DNA of 64,000 nt from Rhizobium sp. WYJ-E13 (GTDB taxonomy: Bacteria; Pseudomonadota; Alphaproteobacteria; Rhizobiales; Rhizobiaceae). The notes beneath the pieces were generated by a model. That model was not told the origin of the DNA, ran no database searches, and was given only the letters and a program-made list of their open reading frames with translations. Below, in pieces: positions 1-9,414 of this stretch; within the stretch, counting starts at the first letter, position 1; each line of letters begins with the position of its first letter. Where the stretch lies: positions 4,084,501-4,148,500 of the forward strand of contig NZ_CP076853.1 in the NCBI RefSeq assembly GCF_018987265.1, read 5' to 3'. A program made the position numbers and the translations under genes.

Positions 1-221
1 GGGATCTTGCCGGCCGCATAGGTCTTTTCCTGATAATTGACCGTAAGCGGGAAGAAGTCCTGGCCGGGCTTCGGAGCCTTGGCGGAAACGACGGTCGCGA
101 GAACGACGGTTTCGCCATAAGTGGCGAGTACGGCGCCGTCAGCCTGACGGGCGATCTTTCCGGTCTCGAGCTTGAGCGGGCGGCCTGCCCACTCGATTTC
201 TACTTTATGTGTATCGAACAT
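1..221 (-). CDS. pnp: Polyribonucleotide nucleotidyltransferase (PNPase), N-terminal part only
   Basis: The reading frame starts at the ATG ending at 221 ([20 protein letters not shown]) and runs off the left edge after about 73 residues, so the 3' end of the gene lies outside the window. The segment matches the start of the first RNase PH domain of PNPase, with the family phrases [15 protein letters not shown] and ATVVSAK. PNPase degrades RNA 3' to 5' by phosphorolysis and works in the degradosome. The gene follows rpsO on the same strand, the widespread rpsO-pnp order; the hairpin behind rpsO suggests that pnp also has its own promoter. Identification is firm although only the N-terminus is visible. 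Confidence 0.93.
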   Translation of the reverse strand, partial: MFDTHKVEIEWAGRPLKLETGKIARQADGAVLATYGETVVLATVVSAKAPKPGQDFFPLTVNYQEKTYAAGKI

Positions 222-506
222 GTCTTGTCCTTCAATGCGGCCAGTGCGCCTTCTCCATCAGGAGCAGCGCAGGTCGTCCGCAATCAGTGTGACGTATCAC
301 GGGCAAGACAACGGGAAGCTTCGGGCGGACGATTTCCTTGGGAAACCGGGCCAAAGCTCTCGCGAAACTCTGGCCGAAAGCATCCGGCAATCCTGCCCCA
401 TGACAGGTCAACGGTTGGTCTGGCAGAACCGGCCCATCCGGGTCTGCCGTATTTCCATCACGCAGATAGCGCGCGCCTGGAAAATGTCAGCGGGAGACGC
501 ACTCCC
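222..506. other. rpsO-pnp intergenic region
   Basis: About 285 bases between the rpsO terminator and the pnp start hold no convincing gene. Open frames on the plus strand here have no family resemblance and run against both neighbours. The stretch probably carries the pnp promoter and leader (in enterobacteria this leader is an RNase III/PNPase autoregulation site), but I could not identify a clear -35/-10 pair. Confidence 0.5.
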
Positions 507-545
507 GAAAAAGCATCCGGCGGGCAAAGAGCTTCGCCCGCCGGA
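507..545 (-). terminator. Rho-independent terminator of rpsO
   Basis: On the minus strand, just after the rpsO stop, TCCGGCGGGC and GCCCGCCGGA (516-545) form a perfect 10-bp stem with a 10-base loop. A GCTTTTTC tract follows. This is a standard intrinsic terminator and partly separates rpsO from pnp. Confidence 0.85.
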
Positions 546-551
546 TAATCA

Positions 552-821
552 TTAGCGGCGGATACCCAAGCCGGTAATCAGCTTGGTGTAGCGGCCTTCG
601 TCCTTCTTCTTGAGGTAGTCAAGAAGCGAGCGGCGGCTGGAAACGAGCGTCAGCAGACCACGGCGGGAATGGTTATCCTTCTTGTGGTCCTTGAAGTGTT
701 CGGTCAGGTTGTTGATGCGCTCGGTGAGGATCGCAACCTGTACTTCCGGAGAACCGGTATCGCCTTCGGCGGTCGCATATTCCTTGATCAGCGCAGCCTT
801 GCGCTCAGCAGTGATCGACAT
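552..821 (-). CDS. rpsO: Small ribosomal subunit protein uS15
   Basis: An 89-residue protein, the normal S15 length, starting [16 protein letters not shown]. The S15 signature is clear ([35 protein letters not shown], then LLDYLKKKD and the GLGIRR end). S15 binds the 16S rRNA central domain early in 30S assembly. The frame is open upstream to 911, but ATG 821 is preceded by AAGGA at good spacing and matches the family start, so the 30-residue extension is rejected. pnp follows downstream behind a terminator. Confidence 0.97.
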   Translation of the reverse strand: MSITAERKAALIKEYATAEGDTGSPEVQVAILTERINNLTEHFKDHKKDNHSRRGLLTLVSSRRSLLDYLKKKDEGRYTKLITGLGIRR

Positions 822-972
822 CGGACAATCCTTTCTATGAGAGGAGTTTAAGTCGCCAAAAGCCGGGATGTCGTCCAGCCTTGGCCGCGAATGCAATTGG
901 GGATAGCCCAATGCTGGCGCTGCCTATAAACCAAATAAGCAGCGATGGAAAGAGGGGTCTCCTGTAGCGGCT

Positions 973-1824
973 TCAGCGGCCCGCCATGGCATCCCGGATC
1001 ATGGTGCCATATCCCTCGGGATCCTGCAGCATGGCGAAATGGCTGGCGTCCTTCAGGATGACGAGCTTTGCGCCGGGAATTTCCTTCGCCATCAACTCCG
1101 TGTGGTCGAGCTTTACGGCCTCGTCATGATCGCCGATCGCGAGCGTGACCGGTACTGTGATCTTTCCAAGATCGGCTGTCGTCCAGGCGGGCTGTGTCGC
1201 CCACATTTGCGAGATCTGGGTGACGAAGGCGTCGTATTCGTTCGGCGTCGGCGACAGCTTCCTGTAATATTCGCCGGCGACATTGATGTAGTCGTTGAAG
1301 GTCTTGTTGCTCATGACGTCGGACTTCACGCCGTCGGTGGTCACGTTTGCCGCCTGGGCGATGACGCGCGTGAGTTTCTCCGGATATTTCATTGCCATGT
1401 CGATGCCGATGATGCCGCCGTCCGACCAGCCGACCAGCGTCACCTTGCCGATTTTCAGATAGTCGAGAAGTGCTGCATAATCCGATGTCATCAGGTCATA
1501 GCCGAACGGCTGCTTGCTGCGCGTGGAGCGCCCGTGCCCGCGGCTGTCGGCAACGATGACGAGGTGATCTCTAGCGAAATCGGCGACCTGATGGCCCCAG
1601 ACATCGGCATTTCCAAGCCCTCCATGAATGAAGAGGATCGGGTCGCCCTCGCCGTATTCGGCGTAATACATCTTGATGTCGTTGACATCGGCCATGCCGC
1701 TCGCTTTCGGCGCCGGCATGGGAGGAAAGGCCGGAAGTTCGGCCCAGCGCTCGGCAGATTGAACGCCGGCAGCCGTCAGAAGCAGTGAAAAGAACGTCAG
1801 TATTCCGATTGCAATTCTGCGCAT
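973..1824 (-). CDS. Exported alpha/beta hydrolase
   Basis: A 283-residue protein with a signal peptide (MRRIAIGILTFFSLLLTAAG, likely cut after VQSA), so probably periplasmic. The alpha/beta-hydrolase fold is shown by the oxyanion motif HGGLG near residue 67, the nucleophile elbow GWSDGG with Ser134, an acid in the GDHDE segment and a catalytic His in DASHFAM near the C-terminus. The substrate cannot be read from the sequence; relatives are annotated as hydrolases or haloperoxidase-like esterases. An upstream in-frame ATG at 1908 would bury the signal peptide and was rejected. It lies between rpsO and truB on the same strand, with no functional link to either. Confidence 0.85.
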   Translation of the reverse strand: MRRIAIGILTFFSLLLTAAGVQSAERWAELPAFPPMPAPKASGMADVNDIKMYYAEYGEGDPILFIHGGLGNADVWGHQVADFARDHLVIVADSRGHGRSTRSKQPFGYDLMTSDYAALLDYLKIGKVTLVGWSDGGIIGIDMAMKYPEKLTRVIAQAANVTTDGVKSDVMSNKTFNDYINVAGEYYRKLSPTPNEYDAFVTQISQMWATQPAWTTADLGKITVPVTLAIGDHDEAVKLDHTELMAKEIPGAKLVILKDASHFAMLQDPEGYGTMIRDAMAGR

Positions 1825-1920
1825 ATTCTTCCCCTTCAACGGGCCGTTACGGCCCGCGGAAAAACATATCGCATTGCTGTCTTCTGACAATTGCCATTGT
1901 TCCTGCAACAGCCGGACGGC

Positions 1921-2853
1921 CTAGGCAAAAACGCGCTTCGGCCGGAATTCGCCCTGTCCGATCTCGCCGATCGCGATTAGCCTGCCGCGTGCCGTCGCAT
2001 AGGCTTCGCTTTCGGCAACCGGTGCATCGCGGCCCCGCACCAGGATCGGATTGCCCATCTTCAGCCGGTGCGCTTGGTCATCGCTGATAACAAGGTGTGG
2101 CAAGGCCGATAGCGCTTCGCAGGTATCGATCAGCAGGGCGTCGAGCGCGGCAAGACGCTCATCGATGTCTTCGATCTCTTCAAGCGCGGTGAGTTTTGCA
2201 AGCGGCACCATCGTCTCCTCGGCGAAAGGTGCTACGAAGGTACGGCGCAGGCCGGAAATATGACCGTAGCAGCCGAGTTCGCGGCCAAAATCGCGGGCAA
2301 GCGCCCGCACATAGGTACCCTTGCCGCATTCCACCTCGAAATGCGCCGTATTGGCATCCGGGCAGGCGAGAAGCGTCAGACGATGAACCTCGACTTCGCG
2401 CGAAGGGATCTCGACCGCCTCGCCGTCGCGCGCCAGATCGTAGGCGCGCTCGCCCGCGATCTTAATGGCGGAAAACTGCGGCGGAACCTGGCTGATCGTG
2501 CCGATATAGGCAGGCAGGATGTCGCGGATCTGCTGCTCGCTCGGGCGCTTGTCGGAGCTCTGCGTAACCTCGCCCTCGAGGTCGTCGGTCGCCCGCTCCT
2601 CGCCCCAACTGACAGTGAATTCATAGATCTTGCGGCCGTCCATCACATAGGGAACGGTCTTTGTGGCATCGCCGAGCGCGATCGGCAGCATGCCCGAAGC
2701 AAGCGGGTCGAGCGTACCGGCATGGCCGCATTTCTGCGCCTTGAAGAGCCACTTGATCTTGGAAACGGCTTCCGTCGAGCCGAAATCCATCGGCTTGTCG
2801 AGGATCAGCCAGCCGGAAATCGGGCGGCCCTTGGGTTTGCGTGGTTTGGACAT
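1921..2853 (-). CDS. truB: tRNA pseudouridine(55) synthase
   Basis: A 310-residue TruB. The N-terminal block [19 protein letters not shown] and the catalytic motif [14 protein letters not shown], with Asp near residue 49, are intact. TruB isomerises U55 in the T-loop of tRNAs. The C-terminal part ([12 protein letters not shown]...) fits a PUA-like tail. The gene lies 12 bases after rbfA in the infB cluster, the usual bacterial order, and is probably co-transcribed with it. Confidence 0.96.
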   Translation of the reverse strand: MSKPRKPKGRPISGWLILDKPMDFGSTEAVSKIKWLFKAQKCGHAGTLDPLASGMLPIALGDATKTVPYVMDGRKIYEFTVSWGEERATDDLEGEVTQSSDKRPSEQQIRDILPAYIGTISQVPPQFSAIKIAGERAYDLARDGEAVEIPSREVEVHRLTLLACPDANTAHFEVECGKGTYVRALARDFGRELGCYGHISGLRRTFVAPFAEETMVPLAKLTALEEIEDIDERLAALDALLIDTCEALSALPHLVISDDQAHRLKMGNPILVRGRDAPVAESEAYATARGRLIAIGEIGQGEFRPKRVFA

Positions 2854-2865
2854 CGGTGTCTTCTG

Positions 2866-3267
2866 TTATTCGTCGTCATTGTCGAGATCGCGGCTCACCT
2901 CGGGCGAGCGCAGCAGGTCATCGATCTTCTTGTAGTTATCGAAGCTGGTATCGTCGCGGAAGCGCACTTCCGGCATGTATTTCATCTGCCGGAGCTGCGG
3001 GCCGAGCCGGCCGCGGATGAACTTCGCGTTGCGGTTCAGCGCATCGATGACGATCGTGTGGTCGGAAACGCCGAGCGGCGTCACAAAGGCCGTTGCGATC
3101 TTCAGGTCGGGCGACATGCGCACTTCGGAGATCGAAATTACGGTCGCTTCGATGATGTCGTCGCGGACTTCGCCACGCTGCAGCACCTGAGTGATCGCTG
3201 CGCGAACCTGCTCGCCGACGCGCAGCATGCGCTGCGATGGTGCCGAGGTTGTGGGTCTTGTTGCCAT
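2866..3267 (-). CDS. rbfA: 30S ribosome-binding factor A
   Basis: A 133-residue protein with the RbfA KH-like fold signature: [20 protein letters not shown], then [20 protein letters not shown] and [21 protein letters not shown]. RbfA helps maturation of the 16S rRNA 5' end and cold adaptation. The C-terminus is acidic (RDLDNDDE). It lies 75 bases behind infB and 12 bases ahead of truB on the same strand. Confidence 0.96.
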   Translation of the reverse strand: MATRPTTSAPSQRMLRVGEQVRAAITQVLQRGEVRDDIIEATVISISEVRMSPDLKIATAFVTPLGVSDHTIVIDALNRNAKFIRGRLGPQLRQMKYMPEVRFRDDTSFDNYKKIDDLLRSPEVSRDLDNDDE

Positions 3268-3342
3268 TGTTCTTTATCCCAAAAGGATCGGGCGCCGGAC
3301 TGGATCATCCGGCGCCCGCCCAAGATTTCAATCGTGGCCCGA

Positions 3343-6108
3343 TCAGAGCGTGCGTGTGATGTGCTCGACGCGGAAGCACTCGATGACGTCGCCGACACGC
3401 ATATCTTCGTAGTTCTCGAAGGCCATGCCGCACTCCTGACCCATCGGCACTTCGGCGACTTCGTCCTTAAAGCGCTTGAGTGTCTTGAGCTTGCCTTCGT
3501 GCACGACGACGTTGTCGCGGATGAGGCGAACGCCCGCGCCACGCTCGACCTTGCCTTCGACGACGCGGCAACCCGCGACCTTGCCGACCTTGGTAATGTT
3601 GAACACCTCCAGGATCTCGGCATTGCCGATGAAGGTCTCGCGGCGCTCCGGCGAAAGAAGACCCGACATCGCTGCCTTCACGTCATCCACGAGGTCGTAG
3701 ATGATGTTGTAGTAGCGGATCTCGATCCCCTCGCGCTCGGCGAACTGGCGTGCCTGCGTATTTGCACGAACGTTGAAGCCGATGATGGCAGCGCTCGATG
3801 CTTCTGCAAGCGAGATGTCGGACTCGGTGATGCCACCGGCGCCCGAATGAACGATGCGAGCACGAACTTCGTCGGTGCCGAGCTTTTCCAGCGCGCCGGC
3901 AATGGCTTCGATTGAGCCCTGCACGTCGCCCTTGATCACCAGCGGGAATTCCTTGACGCCCGTGGCCTGTAGCTGCGTCATCATCTGTTCCAGCGAACCG
4001 CGCTGTCCCGACAGGCGGGCAGCCGCCTTGTCGCGGGCAAGACGCTGACGATATTCCGAGATTTCGCGGGCGCGGCTTTCGTTCTCGACGACCGCAAACT
4101 TGTCGCCTGCCTGCGGCGTGCCGGAAAGACCGAGAACTTCGACCGGGGTCGCCGGACCGGCTTCCTTCACATGGTCGCCCTTGTCCGTCACGAGGGCGCG
4201 CACGCGGCCCCAGACGTCGCCGGCAACGATGATCTGGCCCGGACGCAGCGTGCCCTTCTGGACAAGCACCGTCGCAACCGCACCGCGACCGCGGTCGAGC
4301 TGGGCTTCGATAACCGTGCCTTCCGCTGTCCGGTTCGGATTGGCCTTGAGGTCGAGAATTTCGGCCTGCAGCAGGATCGCCTCGAGCAGCTTGTCGAGGT
4401 TCTTGCCGGTCTTGGCCGAAACTTCGACGTCGAGCACTTCACCGCCCATGGACTCCACGAAGACTTCGTGCTGCAGAAGCTGGTTGCGAACCTTCTGCGG
4501 ATCGGCCTCGTGCTTGTCGACCTTGTTGATCGCCACGATGATCGGAACACCGGCCGCCTTGGCGTGGTTGATCGATTCGATCGTTTGCGGCATCACACTG
4601 TCGTCAGCCGCGACCACCAGGATCGCGATGTCGGTAGCCTGCGCACCGCGGGCACGCATCGCCGTAAAGGCGGCGTGGCCGGGAGTGTCGATGAAGGTGA
4701 TCTTCTGGCCGTTCTGCTCCACCTGATAGGCGCCGATATGCTGCGTGATGCCACCGGCTTCGCCGGAGACCACGTTGGCATGGCGGATGGCGTCGAGCAG
4801 CGAGGTCTTGCCGTGGTCGACGTGGCCCATGATGGTGACGACAGGTGGGCGCGAAACCAGTTCGTCCTGTTCGTCGGACACGTTGAAGATGCCGAGTTCG
4901 ACGTCGGATTCGGATACACGCCTGACCGTATGACCGAATTCGCCGGCGATGAGTTCAGCGAGGTCGGCGTCGATGACGTCGCCCGGCTTCATCATCTGGC
5001 CTTCCTTCATCAGGTACTTGATGACGTCAACGGCACGTTCCGACATGCGTTGCGACAGTTCCTGGATGGTGATGGTTTCGGGCAAAACAACTTCGCGGGA
5101 GATCTTCTCGCGCGTTTCCTGCATCTGGCTGCGGCGGAATTTTTCCTGCCGGCGGCGCATGGCCGAAAGCGAACGCCCGCGTGCGTTGCCGTCGTCGTCG
5201 ACGTCTGCAGTCGTCACGGTCAGCTTGCCGCGGCGGCGGTCTTCCTCACTCTTCGGGCGGGTTGTCACGGGCTTTGCGGGCTCCGGACGAACCGGGCGGC
5301 CGCGGACCGGACCGCCGCGCGAAGCACCGCGTTCCTCGTCTTCGCCGTCAGTCCGGCGACCACGAACGCCTGCCGGTGCACCTGGCGCAGGCCGGGCGGT
5401 TGAGGGCGACGGAGCGGTTTCCGGACGGCGAGCGGCCGGTGCGGATGCAGGTTGATGCGGACGCGGAGTTTCAACTCGTGCTTCCGCCGCAGGAGCGGCA
5501 GGTACCGGTGCTTCGGCCACGGCCGTTGCTGCGGCCTCGGCCTGGCGTGCAGCCTCTTCGGCAGCGCGCAGCTTGGCCTCTTCCGCTTCGGCAGCCTGAC
5601 GTGCTGCCTCTTCGACGGCGCGGCGCTCTTCTTCCTCGGCGCGACGGATGGCGTCCTGTGCGTCACGGACCTGCGCTTCGGCAAGCGCGCGGCGGCGGGC
5701 GTCCATTTCCTCAGGCGAAAGATGGTTCAGCACCACGGGGCGCGGACGATCCTGCTGGCGCGGCGGCTGGTAGGATTGCTGCGGACGCTGGTTGGTCTGC
5801 TGCGGGCGCTGGTTGTTCTGGCCGCCGGGTTGTTGAATACGCGGGGCCGGAGCCGGCTGCTGCGGGCGAGCCTGCAAGGGCGCCGGCGCCGGTTCGGGCG
5901 CGCGCACCGGAGCTGCGGGAGCAGGCGTCATCGGCTTTTCGTCTTCAGGGCGCATCGGGCGCCGTTTGCGGGTCTCGACGACGACCGCCTTGGTGCGACC
6001 GCGACCCATATCCTGGCGAACGGTACCCTGGCTCATCCCTGATGGTTTCAAGGTGAGGGTCTTCTTCCCCGTTACGCTGAGTGTCTTGTCGTCGTTGCTA
6101 TCGGTCAT
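3343..6108 (-). CDS. infB: Translation initiation factor IF-2
   Basis: A 921-residue IF-2 starting [20 protein letters not shown]. Residues about 60-300 are low-complexity: Pro/Gln-rich, then an Ala/Glu/Arg coiled-coil-like stretch, typical of alphaproteobacterial IF-2. The GTPase domain begins near residue 428 with GHVDHGKT, followed by DTPGHAAF and NKVD; the C-terminal beta-barrel domains that bind fMet-tRNA follow. An upstream in-frame ATG at 6159 would add 17 residues with no family match, so 6108 was chosen. Gene order nusA-ylxR-infB-rbfA-truB is the classic operon. Confidence 0.97.
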   Translation of the reverse strand: MTDSNDDKTLSVTGKKTLTLKPSGMSQGTVRQDMGRGRTKAVVVETRKRRPMRPEDEKPMTPAPAAPVRAPEPAPAPLQARPQQPAPAPRIQQPGGQNNQRPQQTNQRPQQSYQPPRQQDRPRPVVLNHLSPEEMDARRRALAEAQVRDAQDAIRRAEEEERRAVEEAARQAAEAEEAKLRAAEEAARQAEAAATAVAEAPVPAAPAAEARVETPRPHQPASAPAARRPETAPSPSTARPAPGAPAGVRGRRTDGEDEERGASRGGPVRGRPVRPEPAKPVTTRPKSEEDRRRGKLTVTTADVDDDGNARGRSLSAMRRRQEKFRRSQMQETREKISREVVLPETITIQELSQRMSERAVDVIKYLMKEGQMMKPGDVIDADLAELIAGEFGHTVRRVSESDVELGIFNVSDEQDELVSRPPVVTIMGHVDHGKTSLLDAIRHANVVSGEAGGITQHIGAYQVEQNGQKITFIDTPGHAAFTAMRARGAQATDIAILVVAADDSVMPQTIESINHAKAAGVPIIVAINKVDKHEADPQKVRNQLLQHEVFVESMGGEVLDVEVSAKTGKNLDKLLEAILLQAEILDLKANPNRTAEGTVIEAQLDRGRGAVATVLVQKGTLRPGQIIVAGDVWGRVRALVTDKGDHVKEAGPATPVEVLGLSGTPQAGDKFAVVENESRAREISEYRQRLARDKAAARLSGQRGSLEQMMTQLQATGVKEFPLVIKGDVQGSIEAIAGALEKLGTDEVRARIVHSGAGGITESDISLAEASSAAIIGFNVRANTQARQFAEREGIEIRYYNIIYDLVDDVKAAMSGLLSPERRETFIGNAEILEVFNITKVGKVAGCRVVEGKVERGAGVRLIRDNVVVHEGKLKTLKRFKDEVAEVPMGQECGMAFENYEDMRVGDVIECFRVEHITRTL

Positions 6109-6210
6109 TCGTTCCCGTTCCTTCGGACAGGGAACGATGAAGCCATCAGACCCTGTCAATCACATACAATCGGTCAATGATATTGGGGCCGGCTTCCGCC
6201 GGTGACCGCA

Positions 6211-6897
6211 TCATTGTTTTTGCTGGCCAGCGCCGCCCGGTGCCCGGGACTGACCGCCGTTACGGTACTGTTCGAGCATCTTTGCGCGCTTCACTACACC
6301 TTCACCTGCCTGCCCTGCAAGCACTGCGGCATGGATAAAAGCATTATGGCCCATCACCCCTTCCATTTCGCTCTCCGAGAAGAGACGGAAAGAAGGTATT
6401 TCTTCCTCGGTTTCCATTCCGAGGTGCCAGGCCTTGCGGGCCTGGTCGATTTTTCTCACGCCATCGGCGGCCGCATCCGTCGAATGGAACACCGCAAGCG
6501 CAGCCCCGCTGCGGATCGCGGCATCCACCTTGGCCGAGCCGGTGACGAGCTGGCCCGCCTTGCGCGCCATGTTCATCATCTGCAGGAGCTGCTGTAGAAA
6601 CAGCCACTCCACGCGTTCGCCGAGGTCATCGGCTGCCTTCACATCGGCCTTGAGCGCGCGGGCAAAGAGCTTCTTCGCCACCGCTCTCTCGACCAGCGAC
6701 CGGTCGATCTTCACCCAGCAGCCGCGTCCCGGCAGCTCGCGCTTCAGGTCGGGCACCACCGTCCCGTCAGGGGCGGCCACGAAGCGGATCAGCTCATCCG
6801 GCGATCCGCTTTCGCGTGTTGCGATGCACATGCGGCCGTTCACGTCGTAACCTTCGAGATCATCGTCCTCAGGAGATGTGTCCGGCATCACCGTCAT
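6211..6897 (-). CDS. YlxR-domain RNA-binding protein with C-terminal L7Ae-like domain
   Basis: A 228-residue protein made of two domains that are separate genes in Firmicutes (ylxR and ylxQ). Residues about 15-80 are YlxR-like (RMCIATRESGSPDELIRFV and LPGRGCWVKIDRSLVERAV); residues about 95-200 are L7Ae/L30e-like (LLQMMNMARKAGQLVTGSAKV and ALAVFHSTDAAADGVRKI). The tail is Gly/Gln-rich. Its ATG shares one base with the nusA stop (TAATG), so translation is probably coupled. An RNA-related role beside NusA and IF-2 is inferred from domains and context; an alternative start lies at Met4. Confidence 0.9.
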   Translation of the reverse strand: MTVMPDTSPEDDDLEGYDVNGRMCIATRESGSPDELIRFVAAPDGTVVPDLKRELPGRGCWVKIDRSLVERAVAKKLFARALKADVKAADDLGERVEWLFLQQLLQMMNMARKAGQLVTGSAKVDAAIRSGAALAVFHSTDAAADGVRKIDQARKAWHLGMETEEEIPSFRLFSESEMEGVMGHNAFIHAAVLAGQAGEGVVKRAKMLEQYRNGGQSRAPGGAGQQKQ

Positions 6898-8504
6898 TAT
6901 GCGTCCTGCTCGGCAGCGGCATCGGCTTCAACAGCCTCCGCGTCCTTCGCAAGGTCTTCCTCGGTGATCCAGCCGGCGAGCAGGCGGGCCTGCACGACCA
7001 TCTGTTCGGCTTCGACACGCGAAATGTCGAACTTCGAGAACAGACCCTCGAACTTCTTCGTCTCGCCATTCTTGCGTTCGGTCCAGCCCACGAGATCGTC
7101 GGCTGCACAGCCTGCGAAGTCTTCGATCGTCTTGATGCCGTCCTCGCCGAGCGCGACCATCATCTGGGCGGTCATGCCGTCGATCTGGCGCAGCTCGTCG
7201 GAAACGCCGAGAGCCTTGCGCTTCTCGTCCATTTCCGCCTCGAGCTTCTCGAGAAATTCGCGGGCGCGGGTCTGGATTTCCTGCGCCGTGTCTTCATCGA
7301 AGCCGTCGATCGAGGAGATTTCGTCGAGATCGACGTAAGCCAGTTCCTCGACGGCGGCGAAACCTTCCGAAGCCAAGACCTGGCCGACCATCTCGTCGAC
7401 GTCGAGCGCGTCCATGAAAAGATTAGTGCGCTCGTTGAATTCCTTCTGACGGCGCTCGGACTCTTCGGCTTCCGTCATGATGTCAATGTCCCAGCCCGTC
7501 AGCTGCGAAGCGAGGCGGACGTTCTGGCCGCGACGGCCGATGGCGAGCGAGAGCTGCTCGTCCGGAACAACCACTTCGATGCGTTCCGCATCTTCATCGA
7601 GAACGACCTTGGCGACTTCAGCCGGCTGCAGGGCGTTGACGACAAAGGTCGCCGGGTCCTGCGACCAGGGAATGATGTCGATCTTCTCGCCCTGAAGTTC
7701 TCCAACGACGGCCTGGACGCGCGAACCGCGCATACCGACGCAGGCGCCGACCGGATCGATCGACGAGTCGTTCGAGATTACGGCGATCTTGGCGCGGGAA
7801 CCCGGGTCGCGGGCAACCGACTTCACCTGGATGATGCCGTCGTAAATTTCCGGTACTTCCATGGTGAAGAGCTTCACCATGAACTGCGGATGCGTACGCG
7901 ACAGGAAAATCTGCGGACCGCGCTGCTCGCGACGGACATCATATACATATGCACGAACACGATCGCCATAGCGAACGTTCTCGCGCGGGATCATTTCGTC
8001 ACGGCGGATGATGCCTTCGCCGCGGCCGAGGTCGACGATGACGTTGCCGTATTCGACGCGCTTGACCGTGCCGTTGACGATTTCGCCGACGCGATCCTTG
8101 AATTCGTCGAACTGGCGGTCACGCTCGGCTTCGCGCACCTTCTGCACGATCACCTGCTTGGCCGACTGTGCGGCGATACGGCCGAAATCCATCGGCGGCA
8201 GCGGATCAGCGATGAAGTCGCCGATAGCGGCGTCCGGGTTGCGATCGCGGGCCAGTTCCAGCGGGATCTGCGTGGAATAGTCTTCGGCCTTCTCGACGAC
8301 TTCGAGCAGGCGCTGCAGACGGATTTCACCGGTCTTCGGGTTGATGTCGGCGCGGATATTGGATTCGGTACCGTAACGGGAACGCGCCGCCTTCTGGATG
8401 GCATCGGCCATCGCGGCAAGCACGATCTCGCGGTCGATGACCTTTTCGCGCGCCACTGCATCTGCGATCTGCAGAAGTTCGAGCCGGTTTGCACTGACTG
8501 CCAT
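6897..8504 (-). CDS. nusA: Transcription termination/antitermination protein NusA
   Basis: A 535-residue NusA. Domains in order: N-terminal RNA-polymerase-binding domain ([20 protein letters not shown]), an S1 domain near residues 135-200 ([22 protein letters not shown]), and two KH domains ([21 protein letters not shown], then [18 protein letters not shown]). The C-terminus has the acidic repeat/HhH-like segments usual in proteobacteria. NusA modulates pausing, termination and antitermination. It lies 60 bases after rimP and overlaps the YlxR gene. A terminator hairpin in the operon leader (9215-9247) could be a site of NusA autoregulation. Confidence 0.97.
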   Translation of the reverse strand: MAVSANRLELLQIADAVAREKVIDREIVLAAMADAIQKAARSRYGTESNIRADINPKTGEIRLQRLLEVVEKAEDYSTQIPLELARDRNPDAAIGDFIADPLPPMDFGRIAAQSAKQVIVQKVREAERDRQFDEFKDRVGEIVNGTVKRVEYGNVIVDLGRGEGIIRRDEMIPRENVRYGDRVRAYVYDVRREQRGPQIFLSRTHPQFMVKLFTMEVPEIYDGIIQVKSVARDPGSRAKIAVISNDSSIDPVGACVGMRGSRVQAVVGELQGEKIDIIPWSQDPATFVVNALQPAEVAKVVLDEDAERIEVVVPDEQLSLAIGRRGQNVRLASQLTGWDIDIMTEAEESERRQKEFNERTNLFMDALDVDEMVGQVLASEGFAAVEELAYVDLDEISSIDGFDEDTAQEIQTRAREFLEKLEAEMDEKRKALGVSDELRQIDGMTAQMMVALGEDGIKTIEDFAGCAADDLVGWTERKNGETKKFEGLFSKFDISRVEAEQMVVQARLLAGWITEEDLAKDAEAVEADAAAEQDA

Positions 8505-8564
8505 TGTTCTGTTTCTCCGTCCTTGACTACCCGGGTTCCCGTCCCTGGAGCTTACGTTGATCGG

Positions 8565-9170
8565 TTATTCTTCGTCGTCCGCTTCGTTCTGGTTCGCAGC
8601 CTGTGCTTTAGCCAGCTTGTCGGCGCGCAGTGCATCGCGGATCAGATCGTCGGTCAGAATGAGTTTGGCATCGCTGAGCGCCGTGAAGGGGATGGTGACC
8701 TTCTGCTCTTCGCCGTACGCAACCTGATCGCGTTCGATCACGAACCCATCGGCGTCCGCTTCGACGATCTTGCCGCGGAAGCGTTTGCGATTGCCGATCA
8801 TGATCGACGTTTCGCACTTCACGAGATGGCCTTGCCAGCGGACGAAATCAGACTTCCGCACCAGAGGGCGGTCGATGCCCGGCGAAGACACTTCGAGATG
8901 ATACTCTTTATCGATCGGATCTTCCACATCGAGCACAGGAGAAATCGCCATGGAGACCTGCTCGCAGTCCTCGACGGTCATCGTGCCATCGTTCTTCTCG
9001 GCCATGACCTGCATCGTCATGCCATTCTGATTGAGCATGCGGACGCGAATGAGGCGGAAACCGATGTCGACGAGCACGGGTTCGATAATGTCGGCAAGAC
9101 GCTGGTCAAGCCCAGTCTCGGTGATCAGCCGTGGCTCATGTTGATTGTCTGCGTTTGTCAGATCCGACAA
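8565..9170 (-). CDS. rimP: Ribosome maturation factor RimP
   Basis: A 201-residue RimP. Core motifs are present: [21 protein letters not shown], the [21 protein letters not shown] segment and [14 protein letters not shown]. RimP is needed for late 30S maturation. The start is a TTG ([10 protein letters not shown]) preceded at 8 bases by GGGAG; no better ATG lies nearby upstream. It is the first gene of the rimP-nusA-ylxR-infB cluster, read from the promoter at 9276-9304 through a leader of about 100 bases. Confidence 0.95.
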   Translation of the reverse strand: MSDLTNADNQHEPRLITETGLDQRLADIIEPVLVDIGFRLIRVRMLNQNGMTMQVMAEKNDGTMTVEDCEQVSMAISPVLDVEDPIDKEYHLEVSSPGIDRPLVRKSDFVRWQGHLVKCETSIMIGNRKRFRGKIVEADADGFVIERDQVAYGEEQKVTIPFTALSDAKLILTDDLIRDALRADKLAKAQAANQNEADDEE

Positions 9171-9214
9171 GCGGTGCGCTCCCTGCGATTTCTGGCATTC
9201 GGGGTGATCGCGCT

Positions 9215-9247
9215 AATAAAAAAGAGCGGGTCCTTGCGGCCCACTCT
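9215..9247 (-). terminator. Terminator-like hairpin in the rimP-nusA-infB leader
   Basis: Read on the minus strand, AGAGTGGG (240-247 side) pairs with CCCGCTCT through 8 bp including one U-G wobble, with a 9-base loop, and is followed by TTTTTTA. It sits between the promoter at 9276-9304 and the TTG start of rimP at 9170, about 50 bases into the predicted transcript. No minus-strand gene precedes it, so it looks like an attenuator rather than an end-of-gene terminator. Confidence 0.75.
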
Positions 9248-9275
9248 TCATCGTACGATCAAGAATTTGAGTGCC

Positions 9276-9304
9276 ATATAGTCCTGTTTTTTAGAAATTG
9301 CAAG
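9276..9304 (-). promoter_or_regulatory. Housekeeping promoter of the rimP-nusA-infB operon
   Basis: On the minus strand CTTGCA (9304-9299), a 17-base spacer and CTATAT (9281-9276) match the alphaproteobacterial sigma-70-type consensus CTTGAC-N17-CTATAT at 11 of 12 or 10 of 12 positions. The expected start point is near 9269, about 100 bases before the rimP start codon. Confidence 0.75.
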
Positions 9305-9414
9305 GTCGGAGGCGATTCCACCTCTTCCGCTCCCGCAAGTGCGAGCTAACCTATGGCGAGCATTTGTCTTCCGCTTATATTGCTATCGAAGCATGACGAT
9401 AAAAGCGGGGGAAC

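Noticed and set aside
172..555. Two overlapping plus-strand frames (113 and 127 codons) between pnp and rpsO
   Set aside because: They overlap the pnp start and the rpsO terminator, have no domain resemblance and are opposite to both genes.
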